64,000 nt of DNA from Azorhizobium doebereinerae UFLA1-100 (lineage in GTDB: Bacteria; Pseudomonadota; Alphaproteobacteria; Rhizobiales; Xanthobacteraceae): NCBI RefSeq assembly GCF_000473085.1, contig NZ_AXBA01000027.1:27335-91334 (forward strand), given 5' to 3'. Position numbers and translations under genes: made by a program. Under the pieces are notes generated by a model that saw only the letters and a program-made list of their open reading frames with translations, was not told the DNA's origin and did no database searches. Below are positions 1 through 9,669 of this stretch, in pieces; position 1 is the stretch's first letter, and every line of letters starts with the position of its first letter.

Positions 1-1225
1 TGGCCGCCAATTGCACCGCTGCCGCGGCTGCGAAGATGGCAAGTCCGTCGCCTCCGGCCGTCATGTCCACATGGAACATATCCGACCGGAGGAGGCCGAA
101 AATGGCGGGCGCGAAGGCGTAGCCGCCCTGTCCGATGGCGACGATAAGTGGAACGACCCGCGCCGCATCCTTCGGAACGAACTCCTTCTGAGCGATCAGT
201 GGCGGCAGAGAGGTCGCATTGCCAATTCCCAGTCCGAACAGGGAAATTCCCAGGATCAGGCACATCTCGCCACCCGCCGCCGCGGCGACGAGCAGGAGCG
301 AGCCAAGCAATTGCACGCCGTAACTCAGGCAGGCGACGACGCGGCGGTCGGCGGATGGGGGCATGAGCCAGCCAACCGCCGACCGGCCTACGATAGCCGC
401 CAGTGTTGCCGCGCCCATGGCAAAGCCCGTCGTACGCTCGCCCAAGACCGGCACCAGCAGCGAAAACAGGTGCGCCAACAGGCCGATCTGCGCGAAGAGG
501 CCAAGCATCATGCCCCCCGCCAGCGTCAGGAACTGGCGATCTCGCCAAAGCGCCCCCCGCTCGGGCAAGATCGGCATGGGGCTTCCCGTCACCGGAGGCG
601 CACCCCCGCCATCGGCCAGCTGTCCCAGACCGCCGGGCGTCTTCGAGAACACCCAGGACGAAAGCATGGCGATCACCAGCACCATGACGCCGCCGACCGC
701 CAACGCCGCAAATTCGAAGCCGATGGTGGCGATGAGCATGATCCACAGGGGCGAGAAGATGACGCCTCCGAGGCTCGCGCCGTTGTAAGCCATGCTCAGT
801 GCCGCCGGTCGTCCTTGCGTGAACCACGGTGCGATCAGGGCGTTCACGGCTGCGGCTCCCATGGCGACCCAGCCCGCGCCACTCGCGAAGGCGGCCAGGA
901 AAAGGTGCCAATGCTGCTGCGCCAACGCCCAGCCGAGCGTTCCGAGCGCCAGCAGAAGCGCACCCATGACGGTCACCTGCGCCACGCCGACCCAGCGATA
1001 AAGTCGCGGCAAATTGGCGACGACGACGGCACCGACCAGGAAATGCGTTGTGACCGCCGCCGACACGATCCGCACCGGCCAGCCGGTGCGGGCGACGACC
1101 TCATAGAGAAAGACAGGCGGACCATAGAAGCCGACGCCCCAGCCAAAGACGGCGAGAACGAACGTCGCCGCGACGACGTGCCAGCCGAAGAACGGTCGCG
1201 GCGTGCGGAATGATGATGGTGTCAT
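1..1225 (-). CDS. MFS transporter, 3' end beyond window
   Basis: Reading the minus strand from ATG at 1225 gives an open frame of about 408 codons that runs off the left edge. The product starts MTPSSFRTPRPFFGWHVV and continues as a series of hydrophobic segments broken by short basic loops, typical of the 12-helix major facilitator superfamily of inner-membrane permeases. The motif FLAAFASGAGWVAMGAAAVN around helix 4 fits the family. The substrate cannot be read from sequence. The gene diverges from an ArsR-type regulator that starts about 120 bp away, an arrangement in which the regulator usually controls the transporter. It lies on the chromosomal side of the tRNA-Gly fragment, so it is probably host DNA and not part of the mobile element. 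The long plus-strand frame over the same bases is a shadow. Confidence 0.85.
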   Translation of the reverse strand, partial: MTPSSFRTPRPFFGWHVVAATFVLAVFGWGVGFYGPPVFLYEVVARTGWPVRIVSAAVTTHFLVGAVVVANLPRLYRWVGVAQVTVMGALLLALGTLGWALAQQHWHLFLAAFASGAGWVAMGAAAVNALIAPWFTQGRPAALSMAYNGASLGGVIFSPLWIMLIATIGFEFAALAVGGVMVLVIAMLSSWVFSKTPGGLGQLADGGGAPPVTGSPMPILPERGALWRDRQFLTLAGGMMLGLFAQIGLLAHLFSLLVPVLGERTTGFAMGAATLAAIVGRSAVGWLMPPSADRRVVACLSYGVQLLGSLLLVAAAAGGEMCLILGISLFGLGIGNATSLPPLIAQKEFVPKDAARVVPLIVAIGQGGYAFAPAIFGLLRSDMFHVDMTAGGDGLAIFAAAAAVQLAA

Positions 1226-1345
1226 GAATGATCCCGGATGTTGCGATCCGTTGATCGCAACAAATCCGTCGCCGATGCTTCGACCGGGACCGAAGCAATG
1301 CTACCAGGGCGGGCTCTACGTTGGAGACCAACGGAAGGCCGGCAG

Positions 1346-2044
1346 ATGGTGACAGCGAACGGAATGGCGGAGGTCGCGGCGGCGGTGGGCGAGCCCGCAC
1401 GGGCAGCCATGCTCACGGCCCTCATGGACGGCCGCGCACTAACGGCAAGCGAACTGGCAAGAGTGGCCGCGATCACGCCGCAAACCGCCAGCAGCCATCT
1501 GGCGCGGTTGATCGCTGTCGGTCTGATCGCGGTCGAGAGGCAGGGGCGTCATCGGTATCACCGGCTGGCGAACCCGGCTGTTGCCCAGATGATCGAAGGC
1601 ATCATGCAGATCGCGGGCGGGATTCAGGTGCGCCCACGTGCCCGGACAGGTCCACGGGATCTTGCGATGCGTGCCGCAAGGACTTGCTACGATCACCTCG
1701 CAGGGCAGCTCGGCGTTGACATAGCGGATGCTCTGCAGGCTCGCGGGGCGATGGTGATCGACGGCGATGGCGCTCTATTGACTGCATCGGGCCGCGCATG
1801 GATGTGCGACATGGGCATTCTGAAGCCCGATGCCGGCAAACACTCCGCTCGCCCATTCTGTCGGCCTTGCCTGGATTGGAGCGAGCGGCGGCCGCATATC
1901 GCCGGTGTGCTGGGTGCCGCGATTTGCACGCACGCTCTGGAGCAAAGTTGGGTGCGGCGTCGAGAGGCGAACCGCGCGCTGGAGATTACGCCGAAAGGCC
2001 GCATCGCCCTCAAGGCGACGTTCGGGATCAGCTGTGCCGGATAG
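1346..2044 (+). CDS. ArsR/SmtB-type winged-helix regulator
   Basis: This predicted cytoplasmic DNA-binding regulator has about 232 residues. The N-terminal half (residues about 5-85) is a winged helix of ArsR type: MAEVAAAVGEPARAAMLTAL, then LTASELARVAAITPQTASSH as the helix-turn-helix, then a wing ending QGRHRYHRL. The C-terminal half has several cysteines (CYDHLAG, CDMG, CRPCLDW), which could bind a ligand or metal; this is only an inference. I chose ATG 1346 because GGAAGG at 1333-1338 is well spaced as a ribosome binding site and the ArsR fold begins right after it. The frame is also open from 1238, which would add 36 low-complexity residues. It diverges from the MFS gene and probably represses it. 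Confidence 0.8.
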   Translation: MVTANGMAEVAAAVGEPARAAMLTALMDGRALTASELARVAAITPQTASSHLARLIAVGLIAVERQGRHRYHRLANPAVAQMIEGIMQIAGGIQVRPRARTGPRDLAMRAARTCYDHLAGQLGVDIADALQARGAMVIDGDGALLTASGRAWMCDMGILKPDAGKHSARPFCRPCLDWSERRPHIAGVLGAAICTHALEQSWVRRREANRALEITPKGRIALKATFGISCAG

Positions 2045-2474
2045 AATGAGACGGCCTCAAAGCCGACGTACGCGGCAAAGGGGCAGGACCGCCGGCAATG
2101 GATCGGAAGCGCGTGCGGGTCGCAGGGCCCGGCAATGTCCACGTTCCGATAACGGCTCAACCCTCACTGTCAGCCTCTGAAGACGCCCGTCAACCGCGCT
2201 TCAAGAGGTCTTTCATGTCCGCCGCCACCCGGTTTGCCGGCGTCCGGGTTTCTCCGACCTGTCCGACACCATCGCTTCCGTCGATCCGCGCGACAGCACC
2301 GTCATCGGCCTCACGCTGCCGGCACCTGAGGCGGACAATGCCCTGGTCCCGCTGATCCCGGACGCGACACCACGGCTGCGCCGGACGCGCTGACCGGGAG
2401 GGCCAAGCCGTGGCCGGCAAGCAGAAAGCGCCCCGGAGAGCGCCTGCTATGCATCTGATTTTGATGGGAAAATT
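2045..2474. other. Intergenic chromosomal flank, no convincing gene
   Basis: These 430 bp separate the ArsR gene from the tRNA-Gly fragment. No intact gene is visible. A plus-strand frame without a start codon at about 2247-2393 reads SDLSDTIASVDPRDSTVIGL and further plausible protein sequence before TGA at 2391-2393. It may be the remnant of a degraded gene, but I do not recognise the family. Confidence 0.4.
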
Positions 2475-2524
2475 TGGAGCGGGCGATGGGATTCGAACCC
2501 ACGACCCCAACCTTGGCAAGGTTG
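2475..2524 (-). other. ICE attachment site: 3' half of tRNA-Gly(GCC)
   Basis: The minus strand shows a perfect tRNA 3' half: anticodon stem-loop CAACC-TTGCCAA-GGTTG with anticodon GCC, a variable region, the T-arm with TTCGAAT, the acceptor strand CGCCCGC, discriminator T and an encoded CCA at 2475-2477. The sequence before the anticodon stem does not form a D-arm or a matching 5' acceptor strand (GCGGGCG expected), so this is a fragment and not a working tRNA gene. Such a fragment marks the far end of an element that integrated into the tRNA gene: the element lies on the 5' side (right) and the chromosome on the 3' side (left). The integrase gene begins 155 bp away, as expected at an attachment end. 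The restored tRNA should be at the other end, outside the window. Confidence 0.8.
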
Positions 2525-2648
2525 CGTCTTATCTACGCCGGGGCCGCCGGATTTTCTCTGCGTTACGATTAATCCATATTATATCAAATATATACAAGGA
2601 CACCGCTCGCTAGCGTTACGACCAGACACGCCTCATTTTTCCGTCATG

Positions 2649-2670
2649 GTGGACACCATGTGGACACCAT
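2649..2670. repeat. Tandem 11-bp repeats, possible integrase arm sites
   Basis: GTGGACACCAT occurs twice back to back (2649-2659 and 2660-2670) just before the integrase gene and about 125 bp inside the tRNA fragment. A second looser pair, GCGTTACGA, occurs near 2560 and 2612. Short direct repeats between att core and integrase are typical of arm-type sites for the integrase or excisionase; binding here is inferred. Confidence 0.45.
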
Positions 2671-2679
2671 TGTAGACTG

Positions 2680-4128
2680 ATGTCCACTGGAAAGCAGGCG
2701 TGGAGGCATGTTGTGGATAGGTCGTCCAGCGTTCGACTTACCAAAACGGTAGCCGAGAAAGCCGAAGTTCGTGACACCCGGTACGACCTCTGGGACCTGG
2801 ATCTGGCCGGCTTTGGCCTGCGGGTCGAGAAGAGCGGCACAAAGACGTTCATCATCCGCTACCGCACCGAGGGGGGCGGTCGGTCCGCGCCGAGACGATT
2901 CCTGACCGTTGGGCGCTTTGGGGCGTTGACGGTCGAGCAGGGGAGGAAGAAGGCGAAGGCCTTGCTGGGCGCGGCCGCCAGCGGCGAAGATCCTGCCGGC
3001 AACGTGCAGGAGAAACGTCGCGAGAAGACCGTGCGCGAACTGCTCGACTTCTACGAGGAGCATGGCTGCTTTATCCAGCGCGGCATCCACAAGGGGAAGC
3101 CGATGAAGCCTCTGACGAAGAAGTACACGATGGCCCGGCTTCGCAATCACGCCGAGGTGCTGCTCGGCCACCGGCGAGCTAGCGAAATCAAGTCGGGCGA
3201 CATCGAAACGATGGTCGCAGACATTACGGCAGGAAAGACGGCGAAGGACGAGAAGGTCGGACCACGCAAGCGAGTCATCGTCCGTGGCGGCGAAGGTGCC
3301 GCACGAAAGGTCGTGCGCGACGTGTCGGCTGTGTTCAGCTTCGGAGCGCGTCATGGCTTCGTCACGACGAATCCCGTGGAGAACGCCTCGGTGCGGAAGA
3401 CGGACAATCGGCGTGAACGTTTTCTCACGCTTGAGGAGGTCTCGCGGTTGGGAGAAGCCTTCAACCAGGTCGAGGCCGACGGAGCTAATCCGAAGGCCGT
3501 GGCGATCGCGCGGCTTTGGGCGCTGACCGGCTGTCGGCGCAACGAAATCGCGGAACTCAAGGTCCACGAAGTGAAGCTGGACCAGAGCCTGTTCGAGTTC
3601 GACGACACGAAGACAGGAAAGTCCATTCGTCCCATTGGGCCGGCAGCTGCAGCGCTCCTCGAGGAGCTTCTGAAAGACCGGAAGTCGGGTTACGTCTTCC
3701 CAGCCGAAACGGGCGAGGGCTTTTACCAGAGTACGCGCAAAGTCTGGGCGGAAGTGATCAAGATCGCCAAGTTGCCAGGCGTTACGCCGCACACGCTGCG
3801 CCATACGCTCGGATCGACGGCCACGTCGAACGGTGAGGCCTTGGCGCTCACCGGGGCGATCCTGGGCCACGCTAATCCTCGGTCAACCGCGATCTACGCG
3901 CATGTGCAGCGCGACCCGTCCCTAGAGGCGGCGAAGCGCGTTGAGAAGCTGCTGGCCGCAGCCTTGGAAGGAAAAGCCGTACAATCGGACGACGGCGACT
4001 CCGCTGATAATGTCCCGGAACTCGATGCGGACTTGATCCGTGTTTTGGCGGAACGGCTATCGAAAGAAGGCTCAGATGCGGCCCGTCTGCGAGCGATCAT
4101 AGCCCAGGTGGTCGCGCTCAACACGTGA
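2680..4128 (+). CDS. int: Tyrosine site-specific integrase
   Basis: This enzyme catalyses integration and excision of the ICE at tRNA-Gly by strand exchange through a covalent phosphotyrosine. The N-terminal part (about 17-110, LTKTVAEKAEV to the region after FGLRVEKSGTKTF) is the DUF4102 arm-binding domain of P4-like integrases. A core-binding SAM-like region follows (about 115-235). The catalytic domain (about 245-425) has Arg286 in ALTGCRRNE, a Lys near 311, His371-Arg374 in HTLRH, His397 and nucleophile Tyr406 in GHANPRSTAIYAHV. Length (482) is normal. ATG 2680 has no clear ribosome site; GTG 2713 follows GGAGG at 2702-2706 with good spacing and may be the real start, giving 471 residues. 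Its place next to the tRNA fragment fits a P4/ICE-type integrase. Confidence 0.92.
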   Translation: MSTGKQAWRHVVDRSSSVRLTKTVAEKAEVRDTRYDLWDLDLAGFGLRVEKSGTKTFIIRYRTEGGGRSAPRRFLTVGRFGALTVEQGRKKAKALLGAAASGEDPAGNVQEKRREKTVRELLDFYEEHGCFIQRGIHKGKPMKPLTKKYTMARLRNHAEVLLGHRRASEIKSGDIETMVADITAGKTAKDEKVGPRKRVIVRGGEGAARKVVRDVSAVFSFGARHGFVTTNPVENASVRKTDNRRERFLTLEEVSRLGEAFNQVEADGANPKAVAIARLWALTGCRRNEIAELKVHEVKLDQSLFEFDDTKTGKSIRPIGPAAAALLEELLKDRKSGYVFPAETGEGFYQSTRKVWAEVIKIAKLPGVTPHTLRHTLGSTATSNGEALALTGAILGHANPRSTAIYAHVQRDPSLEAAKRVEKLLAAALEGKAVQSDDGDSADNVPELDADLIRVLAERLSKEGSDAARLRAIIAQVVALNT

Positions 4129-4217
4129 GCTCGCCTTTGCCTGCTATAGCGACCCAGCCTGCATAGTTCGACAGCGCCGAGCGTTGCCTCCGAAGGTGGC
4201 CTTGAATTGGCCTCGCT

Positions 4218-4253
4218 CGCTATTAAGATATATGGCGGTATGCTTTAATAGCG
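4218..4253. promoter_or_regulatory. Inverted repeat upstream of fic gene
   Basis: CGCTATTAA at 4218-4226 and TTAATAGCG at 4245-4253 form a perfect 9-bp inverted repeat with an 18-bp AT-rich spacer, 25 bp before the fic start. Its position suits an operator or a promoter-overlapping site; the binding protein is unknown. Confidence 0.4.
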
Positions 4254-4277
4254 GCTACGCTAATTAAAGGATCATGC

Positions 4278-5453
4278 GTGACGAACGGAGACAATCAAAG
4301 GCTAGGCGCCTATGTCGAAACAAGCGCGGGAGGCGAGCGCGTGCGCGCCTATGTGCCTGCGCCGCTGCCGCCGAATCCTCCACTCGAACTCGGGCGGTTC
4401 ATGCAGGTCTATGAACGCGCCATTGCCGCGGTCGGGCGTCTCGACGGCGTGACGACGATCCTGCCCTCGACGCCTTTGTTCCTCTACATGTACGTTCGCA
4501 AGGAAGCCCTCCTGTCCTCGCAGATCGAGGGGACGCAATCCTCGCTGTCTGACCTGCTGCTGTTCGAAAATCACGAGGCGCCAGCGGTCGAACTCGACGA
4601 CGTGACCGAGGTTTCGAACTACGTCGCGGCGATCGAGCATGGCGTCGCCCGGATGCGCGGCGGGTTTCCTCTGTCGCTCCGGCTGATCCGCGAAATGCAC
4701 GCCATCCTGCTCAATTCTGGGCGCGGCGCTGCGAAGCAACCAGGCGAGTTCCGGCGCTCGCAGAATTGGATCGGCGGAACCCGGCCCGGCAACGCCCTGT
4801 TCGTGCCGCCGCCGCCGAATCGGTTGGACGAATGCATTGATGCGCTCGAGCGCTTCCTGCACAGCGAGGACACAGCACTTCCACCGCTCATCCGGGCGGG
4901 CCTGGCTCATGTCCAGTTCGAGACCATCCATCCCTTTCTCGACGGCAACGGACGTCTGGGCCGCCTGCTCATCACGCTGATCCTGTGCGAGGCGGGAGTG
5001 CTCCGCGAGCCGATCCTCTATCTCAGCCTGTTCCTGAAGACCCGGCGCGACGACTACTACCGGCTCCTGCAGGAGGTCCGACAGGCCGGGACGTGGGAGA
5101 GCTGGATGGAGTTCTTCCTGACCGGCGTCGCGGAGACCGCCGAACAGGCTGCCGCGACCGCGCGCGATCTGATCGCCATGTTCGACGCCCATCGCCAGAC
5201 GATCGCCGGCCTCGGCCGCGCGGCGCCGTCGGCGCTCCGGGTCCACGAATTGATGCAAGCCAGCCCGATCGTCACCATCCAGACTGTCTCCGAGAAACTC
5301 GCCGTCTCCTTTCCGACGGCCAGCACGGCGCTGGAAAATCTCGCCAAAATCAACGTCGTGCGCGAGACCACGGGACGGCAGCGTGGCCGGATTTATGCCT
5401 ATTCGGAGTATCTGGCGTTGCTCGATCGCGGCACCGATCCATTGCCGGCCTGA
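4278..5453 (+). CDS. Fic/DOC-family AMPylase-like protein
   Basis: Fic proteins transfer AMP or related groups from nucleotides to target proteins. The Fic core motif is complete: HPFLDGNGRLGR (residues about 216-227), with the catalytic His and the anion-binding DGNGR. An inhibitory motif of the S-x-x-x-E-G form is present near residue 80 (SSQIEG), so this is a self-inhibited class II type Fic. The N-terminal region PAPLPPNPPLELGRFMQVYE and a C-terminal winged-helix-like part (HELMQASPIVTIQTVSEKLA, about 325-375) match the common chromosomal and ICE Fic family with Fic_N and a DNA-binding tail. It starts with GTG at 4278 after AAAGGA (4266-4271). It sits between integrase and LysR gene, a frequent position in these elements. 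The cellular target is unknown. Confidence 0.85.
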   Translation: MTNGDNQRLGAYVETSAGGERVRAYVPAPLPPNPPLELGRFMQVYERAIAAVGRLDGVTTILPSTPLFLYMYVRKEALLSSQIEGTQSSLSDLLLFENHEAPAVELDDVTEVSNYVAAIEHGVARMRGGFPLSLRLIREMHAILLNSGRGAAKQPGEFRRSQNWIGGTRPGNALFVPPPPNRLDECIDALERFLHSEDTALPPLIRAGLAHVQFETIHPFLDGNGRLGRLLITLILCEAGVLREPILYLSLFLKTRRDDYYRLLQEVRQAGTWESWMEFFLTGVAETAEQAAATARDLIAMFDAHRQTIAGLGRAAPSALRVHELMQASPIVTIQTVSEKLAVSFPTASTALENLAKINVVRETTGRQRGRIYAYSEYLALLDRGTDPLPA

Positions 5454-5545
5454 CGCGTAGGGGAAGATCGAAACCAAACGTTACGTATATCGAGATGGAG
5501 GCGAACAGGGAGGGGCGGCAAAGTTTGTAGGAGGCGTCGGCGCGT

Positions 5546-6490
5546 ATGCAGGCCGACGATGTGAACGGCGTGGACATAGAGCTTCGTGATTTGCGTTTGG
5601 CGCTCGTAACGTCACAGCACCGCAGTCTCCGACAGGCGGCGGAAGCTCTGAACATACGCCAATCGACCCTGAGCCGCCGGCTTCATGAGATCGAACGCCA
5701 GCTTGGCGTGGTGTTGTTCGAAAGGACGAATGGCGGCACTCGCCTCACCACGGTGGGGCTCGAGTTTGTCGCGAGCGCCAAGCGGATACTTGATGACGTG
5801 GACACGGAACTCCGGCGGCTCAGGAGCAGAAGCCGTGGCGAACTTGGCCTGTTGACGATCGGGGTTCATGCCTCCCCTTCGGCAGGGAACATGCACACGA
5901 CGCTGGTCGAATATCATCGGCGCTTTCCGGATGTGGATGTGCGCACGGTCGATGGGAGCCATGAGCGGCTGCTTTGCCACCTTGCAGGCAACGCTGTCGA
6001 TGTCGCGATCATGACCGGCCAAGCGACGGCGTGGGACGGCCGCGTGCTTCCGCTATGGAGCGAGCGGGTGATCGTGGCTTTACCCGAGCATCATGCGCTT
6101 GGCCAAAATTCGAGGATTCGTTGGGCGGATCTCGCAAACGAAAAGTTCCTCGTCCCGCAGCAAGGCCCTGGACCGGAATTGGAAGGGCTGCTCACAGCGA
6201 AGCTTCGTCATGCGGTGGGCTCCCAACACATCGTCCATCAGGACGCTTCACTGGACAGGCTGCTGAGCCTGGTCAGTGCGAACTACGGAACGCTCCTGAT
6301 GTTCGAGGGCGCGACGGGGGGCCGTTACGAAGGCGTCGTCTACCGGGAAGTCTGGGACGACGACGGTCCGACCCAAGTCAAATTCATGGCGTGTTGGCGA
6401 GACGCGAACAGCAATCCCGCCTTGGGGTCGTTCCTGGCAATGCTACGCGAACACTATCCCGATTTCTCGGTCGAGCCGCCCGTGGCCTGA
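5546..6490 (+). CDS. LysR-family transcriptional regulator
   Basis: This is a cytoplasmic transcription regulator of 314 residues. Residues about 9-70 form the LysR winged helix, with QHRSLRQAAEALNIRQSTLS as the helix-turn-helix and RRLHEIERQLGVVLFERTNG after it. The rest (about 95-305) is the periplasmic-binding-protein-like effector domain (GLLTIGVHASPSAGNMHTTL). It lies at the end of the trb operon, convergent with the DUF2274 gene and overlapping its 3' end by 37 bp. LysR genes are often found here in rhizobial and sphingomonad ICEs, but their target and ligand are not known to me. It may control the trb genes or the neighbouring fic gene. Confidence 0.88.
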   Translation: MQADDVNGVDIELRDLRLALVTSQHRSLRQAAEALNIRQSTLSRRLHEIERQLGVVLFERTNGGTRLTTVGLEFVASAKRILDDVDTELRRLRSRSRGELGLLTIGVHASPSAGNMHTTLVEYHRRFPDVDVRTVDGSHERLLCHLAGNAVDVAIMTGQATAWDGRVLPLWSERVIVALPEHHALGQNSRIRWADLANEKFLVPQQGPGPELEGLLTAKLRHAVGSQHIVHQDASLDRLLSLVSANYGTLLMFEGATGGRYEGVVYREVWDDDGPTQVKFMACWRDANSNPALGSFLAMLREHYPDFSVEPPVA

Positions 6491-6711
6491 GCGGGCCGAT
6501 CGCGACGCGCCTTGGCGAAGGCGCGATCGGTCGCCATGAATCGCTCGATCATCGGCACGATGAGCTTCGAAGGCTCGGGCGCCGATCGGCCGGTTGTCCC
6601 GCCGAGCACCTGCGCATAAGCGACGAGATCGCGATGCACGGCCGCGGGCAGTTCGACGCTGATCTTGACCGGCTTGTCGTCGGCCAGCGGCCCGAGCTTG
6701 AGCTTCGTCAC
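6454..6711 (-). CDS. DUF2274 protein, last gene of trb operon
   Basis: This is a small 85-residue protein (TKLKLGPLADDKPVKISVEL at the start) of the DUF2274 family, which typically follows trbI in alphaproteobacterial conjugation operons. The KPVKISVELPAAVHRDLVAY region resembles a ribbon-helix-helix strand-helix pattern, so DNA binding is possible. GTG at 6711 is chosen because AGGAGG at 6718-6723 precedes it and because GTGA overlaps the trbI stop. Its function is not known. The 3' end overlaps the convergent LysR gene. Confidence 0.8.
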   Translation of the reverse strand: MTKLKLGPLADDKPVKISVELPAAVHRDLVAYAQVLGGTTGRSAPEPSKLIVPMIERFMATDRAFAKARRDRPAQATGGSTEKSG

Positions 6712-7906
6712 GGTGTTCCTCCTCTCCCGTAAGGCGCCAACACGAGGTCGCGCGTGACGATCACTCGGACCGGGAAGCCCGGTCGGATGGTGAGCGTCGG
6801 CTGGATGTTGAGCTGGCGCTGGACGATCTGCTGGCCAGTCTGACTGATGCTGTTCGACGCGCCGCTGCGGATCGCCTGCACGAGATTGTTCTCGTCCTGG
6901 CTGGTGCCGGCTTCGGCCCCGACACTGAGCAGGGTCGACAGGACGGCCGCCTTGAACAGCATGCCCCAATGATTGTCGACCTCGTCCTCGAGTCCGGCAT
7001 AGCCTTCGGTGTCTGCGCCGGGCTGGCGCTCAAGCACGATCGACGTACCGTCCGGCATGATGACGCGGGTCCAGACCAGCAGGATGCGGCTCTGGCCGAA
7101 AGCGACCGAGCTGTCGTACTGGCCGATCAGCTTGGCGCCCTGCGGGATCAGCAGATACTGACCTGTCGGGCTGTCATAGACCGCCTCGGTCACCTGGGCG
7201 GTGATCTGCCCGGGAAGGTCGGAGCGGATGCCGGTGATGAGCGCGGCCGGGATGACCGTACCGGCCTGCACGACATAGGGCGACGCCTTGGCTTCGAGCC
7301 GGTCGGTGCTCACTGTCCGCCTGTCGGGCGTGGCGCTGAGGAAGGCGGTCTTGCGGTCCTGCATGTTCTGCGCAGACCCGGCGTCGACCGGCGGTGTGGG
7401 CGTTGGACCCGTCGTTGTGCTTGTCGACGGAGGGGTCACGAGGCTCACCGGCTGCGGCTGCTGGTTGGTCTGGGCAAACAGGCGACTGACGCGCGCCGCC
7501 TCGGTCTCTTGGGCAAGGCGCTGCGCCGCGGGATCCGGCGTGGCGTTCGGCACGGTCGTGTTCGGCGCCGCGCCGGCGTTCAGGATCGGCTTACCGAGAT
7601 CCCCAGGCAGTGGCGGCCCGAGCGGCGGCGCCTGACGCGGTAAGCCGGTGTAGTCCTTCGGCAGGCCAGCGAGGCCCTCGGCCGACGGCCGGTTCTGGGT
7701 ACTGAGCAACTCCTGGCCGGACTGACCCCTGTTGTGGGTCTGGAGCGCGTAGCCGAGCGCTCCTGCGACGGCGAGCGCAGACACGCCGCCGAGGGTGATC
7801 AGCACCTTGCGCGAGAGGCGCATCACGCGCGGCCGCTCGCCTCGCAGGCGCAAATCGGGCGGGACCACGGGCGTCGTCGGCGCCGGTTGTTCTTCCGGCT
7901 CGTCGG

Positions 7907-7910
<4 letters not shown>
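6708..7910 (-). CDS. trbI: TrbI, VirB10-like conjugation channel protein
   Basis: TrbI is the VirB10-like energy-sensing component of the mating-pair type IV secretion system. It is anchored in the inner membrane and reaches the outer-membrane core. A proline-rich cytoplasmic start is followed by one transmembrane segment (about 34-52, VLITLGGVSALAVAGALGYA), a long low-complexity periplasmic linker (about 60-200) and the conserved VirB10 domain (about 215-400: SPYVVQAGTVIPAALITGIR, YLLIPQGAKLIGQYDS, QPGADTEGYAGLEDEVDNHW). Length (400) is normal for the family. It overlaps trbG and DUF2274 by 4 bp at each end, so it belongs to a tightly coupled operon. Confidence 0.93.
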
Positions 7911-8976
<1,066 letters not shown>

Positions 8977-8980
<4 letters not shown>

Positions 8981-9666
8981 TGTCCCAGCTCCTTCGACCA
9001 GTTGATGGCGGTGACGTAGATGCCGAGCGGATTCTTGCGGAGCGCATCGGCGGTGGTGGGCGGCTGGACCGCCACGGTGAGGATGGCGGTCCAGCGCGAG
9101 GTCTCGGCGAGCGCGCCGTCCTCGTAACGATGCTCGACCCATTCGACACGGAAGCTCGACGGTGAGGCGCGGATGACGCTGGAGACGTCGATGGCGATCT
9201 GCTGCTTGCCGAGCTTGGCAAAGGGATCGTTGGCGCGGGCATAGTCGTTCAGCGCCTGGGAGCCCGAGGTGGTGGTGAAGTTGTAGGCCTCGAGCCAGTT
9301 CTGCCGCACGATGATCGGATCGGCGGGCAGCGAGCGGACGATCTGGATGAAGTGTGCGAGATACCAGGCGATCTCCGGATCGCTCGGAGCATAGTCCGCA
9401 GTGGCGGGCGCCACGGCCTGGGCCTGGCCGAGCTTGTCGACCTGAACCACCCAGGGGACGATGCTGCCGTGGGTCGATTGCCAGACGAGACCACCAGCAA
9501 GCCCCACTGAGAGCGCTAGCGAACCAAAGGCCATGAGCCGCCAGTTCTTGGCCTGGACGCGGGCGGAGCCGATCCGCTCATCCCAGGCCTGGGCCGCACG
9601 CTGGTAAGGGGTTTCAGGTTCAGGGGTGCGGCCGTAGCGGACCGACGGACGGCGGAAGAGCGCCAT
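8977..9666 (-). CDS. trbF: TrbF, VirB8-like conjugation protein
   Basis: TrbF is the VirB8-like inner-membrane assembly factor of the conjugation channel. It has 229 residues with a short cytoplasmic N-terminus (PETPYQRAAQAWDERIGSAR), a transmembrane segment at about 45-65 (LMAFGSLALSVGLAGGLVW) and a periplasmic NTF2-like VirB8 domain (about 75-225, with WVVQVDKLGQAQAV and FRVEWVEHRY). It starts 3 bp after the trbL stop and overlaps trbG by 4 bp. Confidence 0.93.
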
Positions 9667-9669
9667 CTT

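Noticed and set aside
11..1213. 400-codon plus-strand frame over the MFS gene
   Set aside because: Its translation is Arg/Asp/His-rich low-complexity sequence with no domain, while the minus strand reads as a membrane transporter. It is a GC-bias shadow.
2644..3870. 408-codon minus-strand frame opposite the integrase
   Set aside because: It mirrors the integrase gene codons; no recognisable protein, while the plus strand has all catalytic residues of a tyrosine recombinase.
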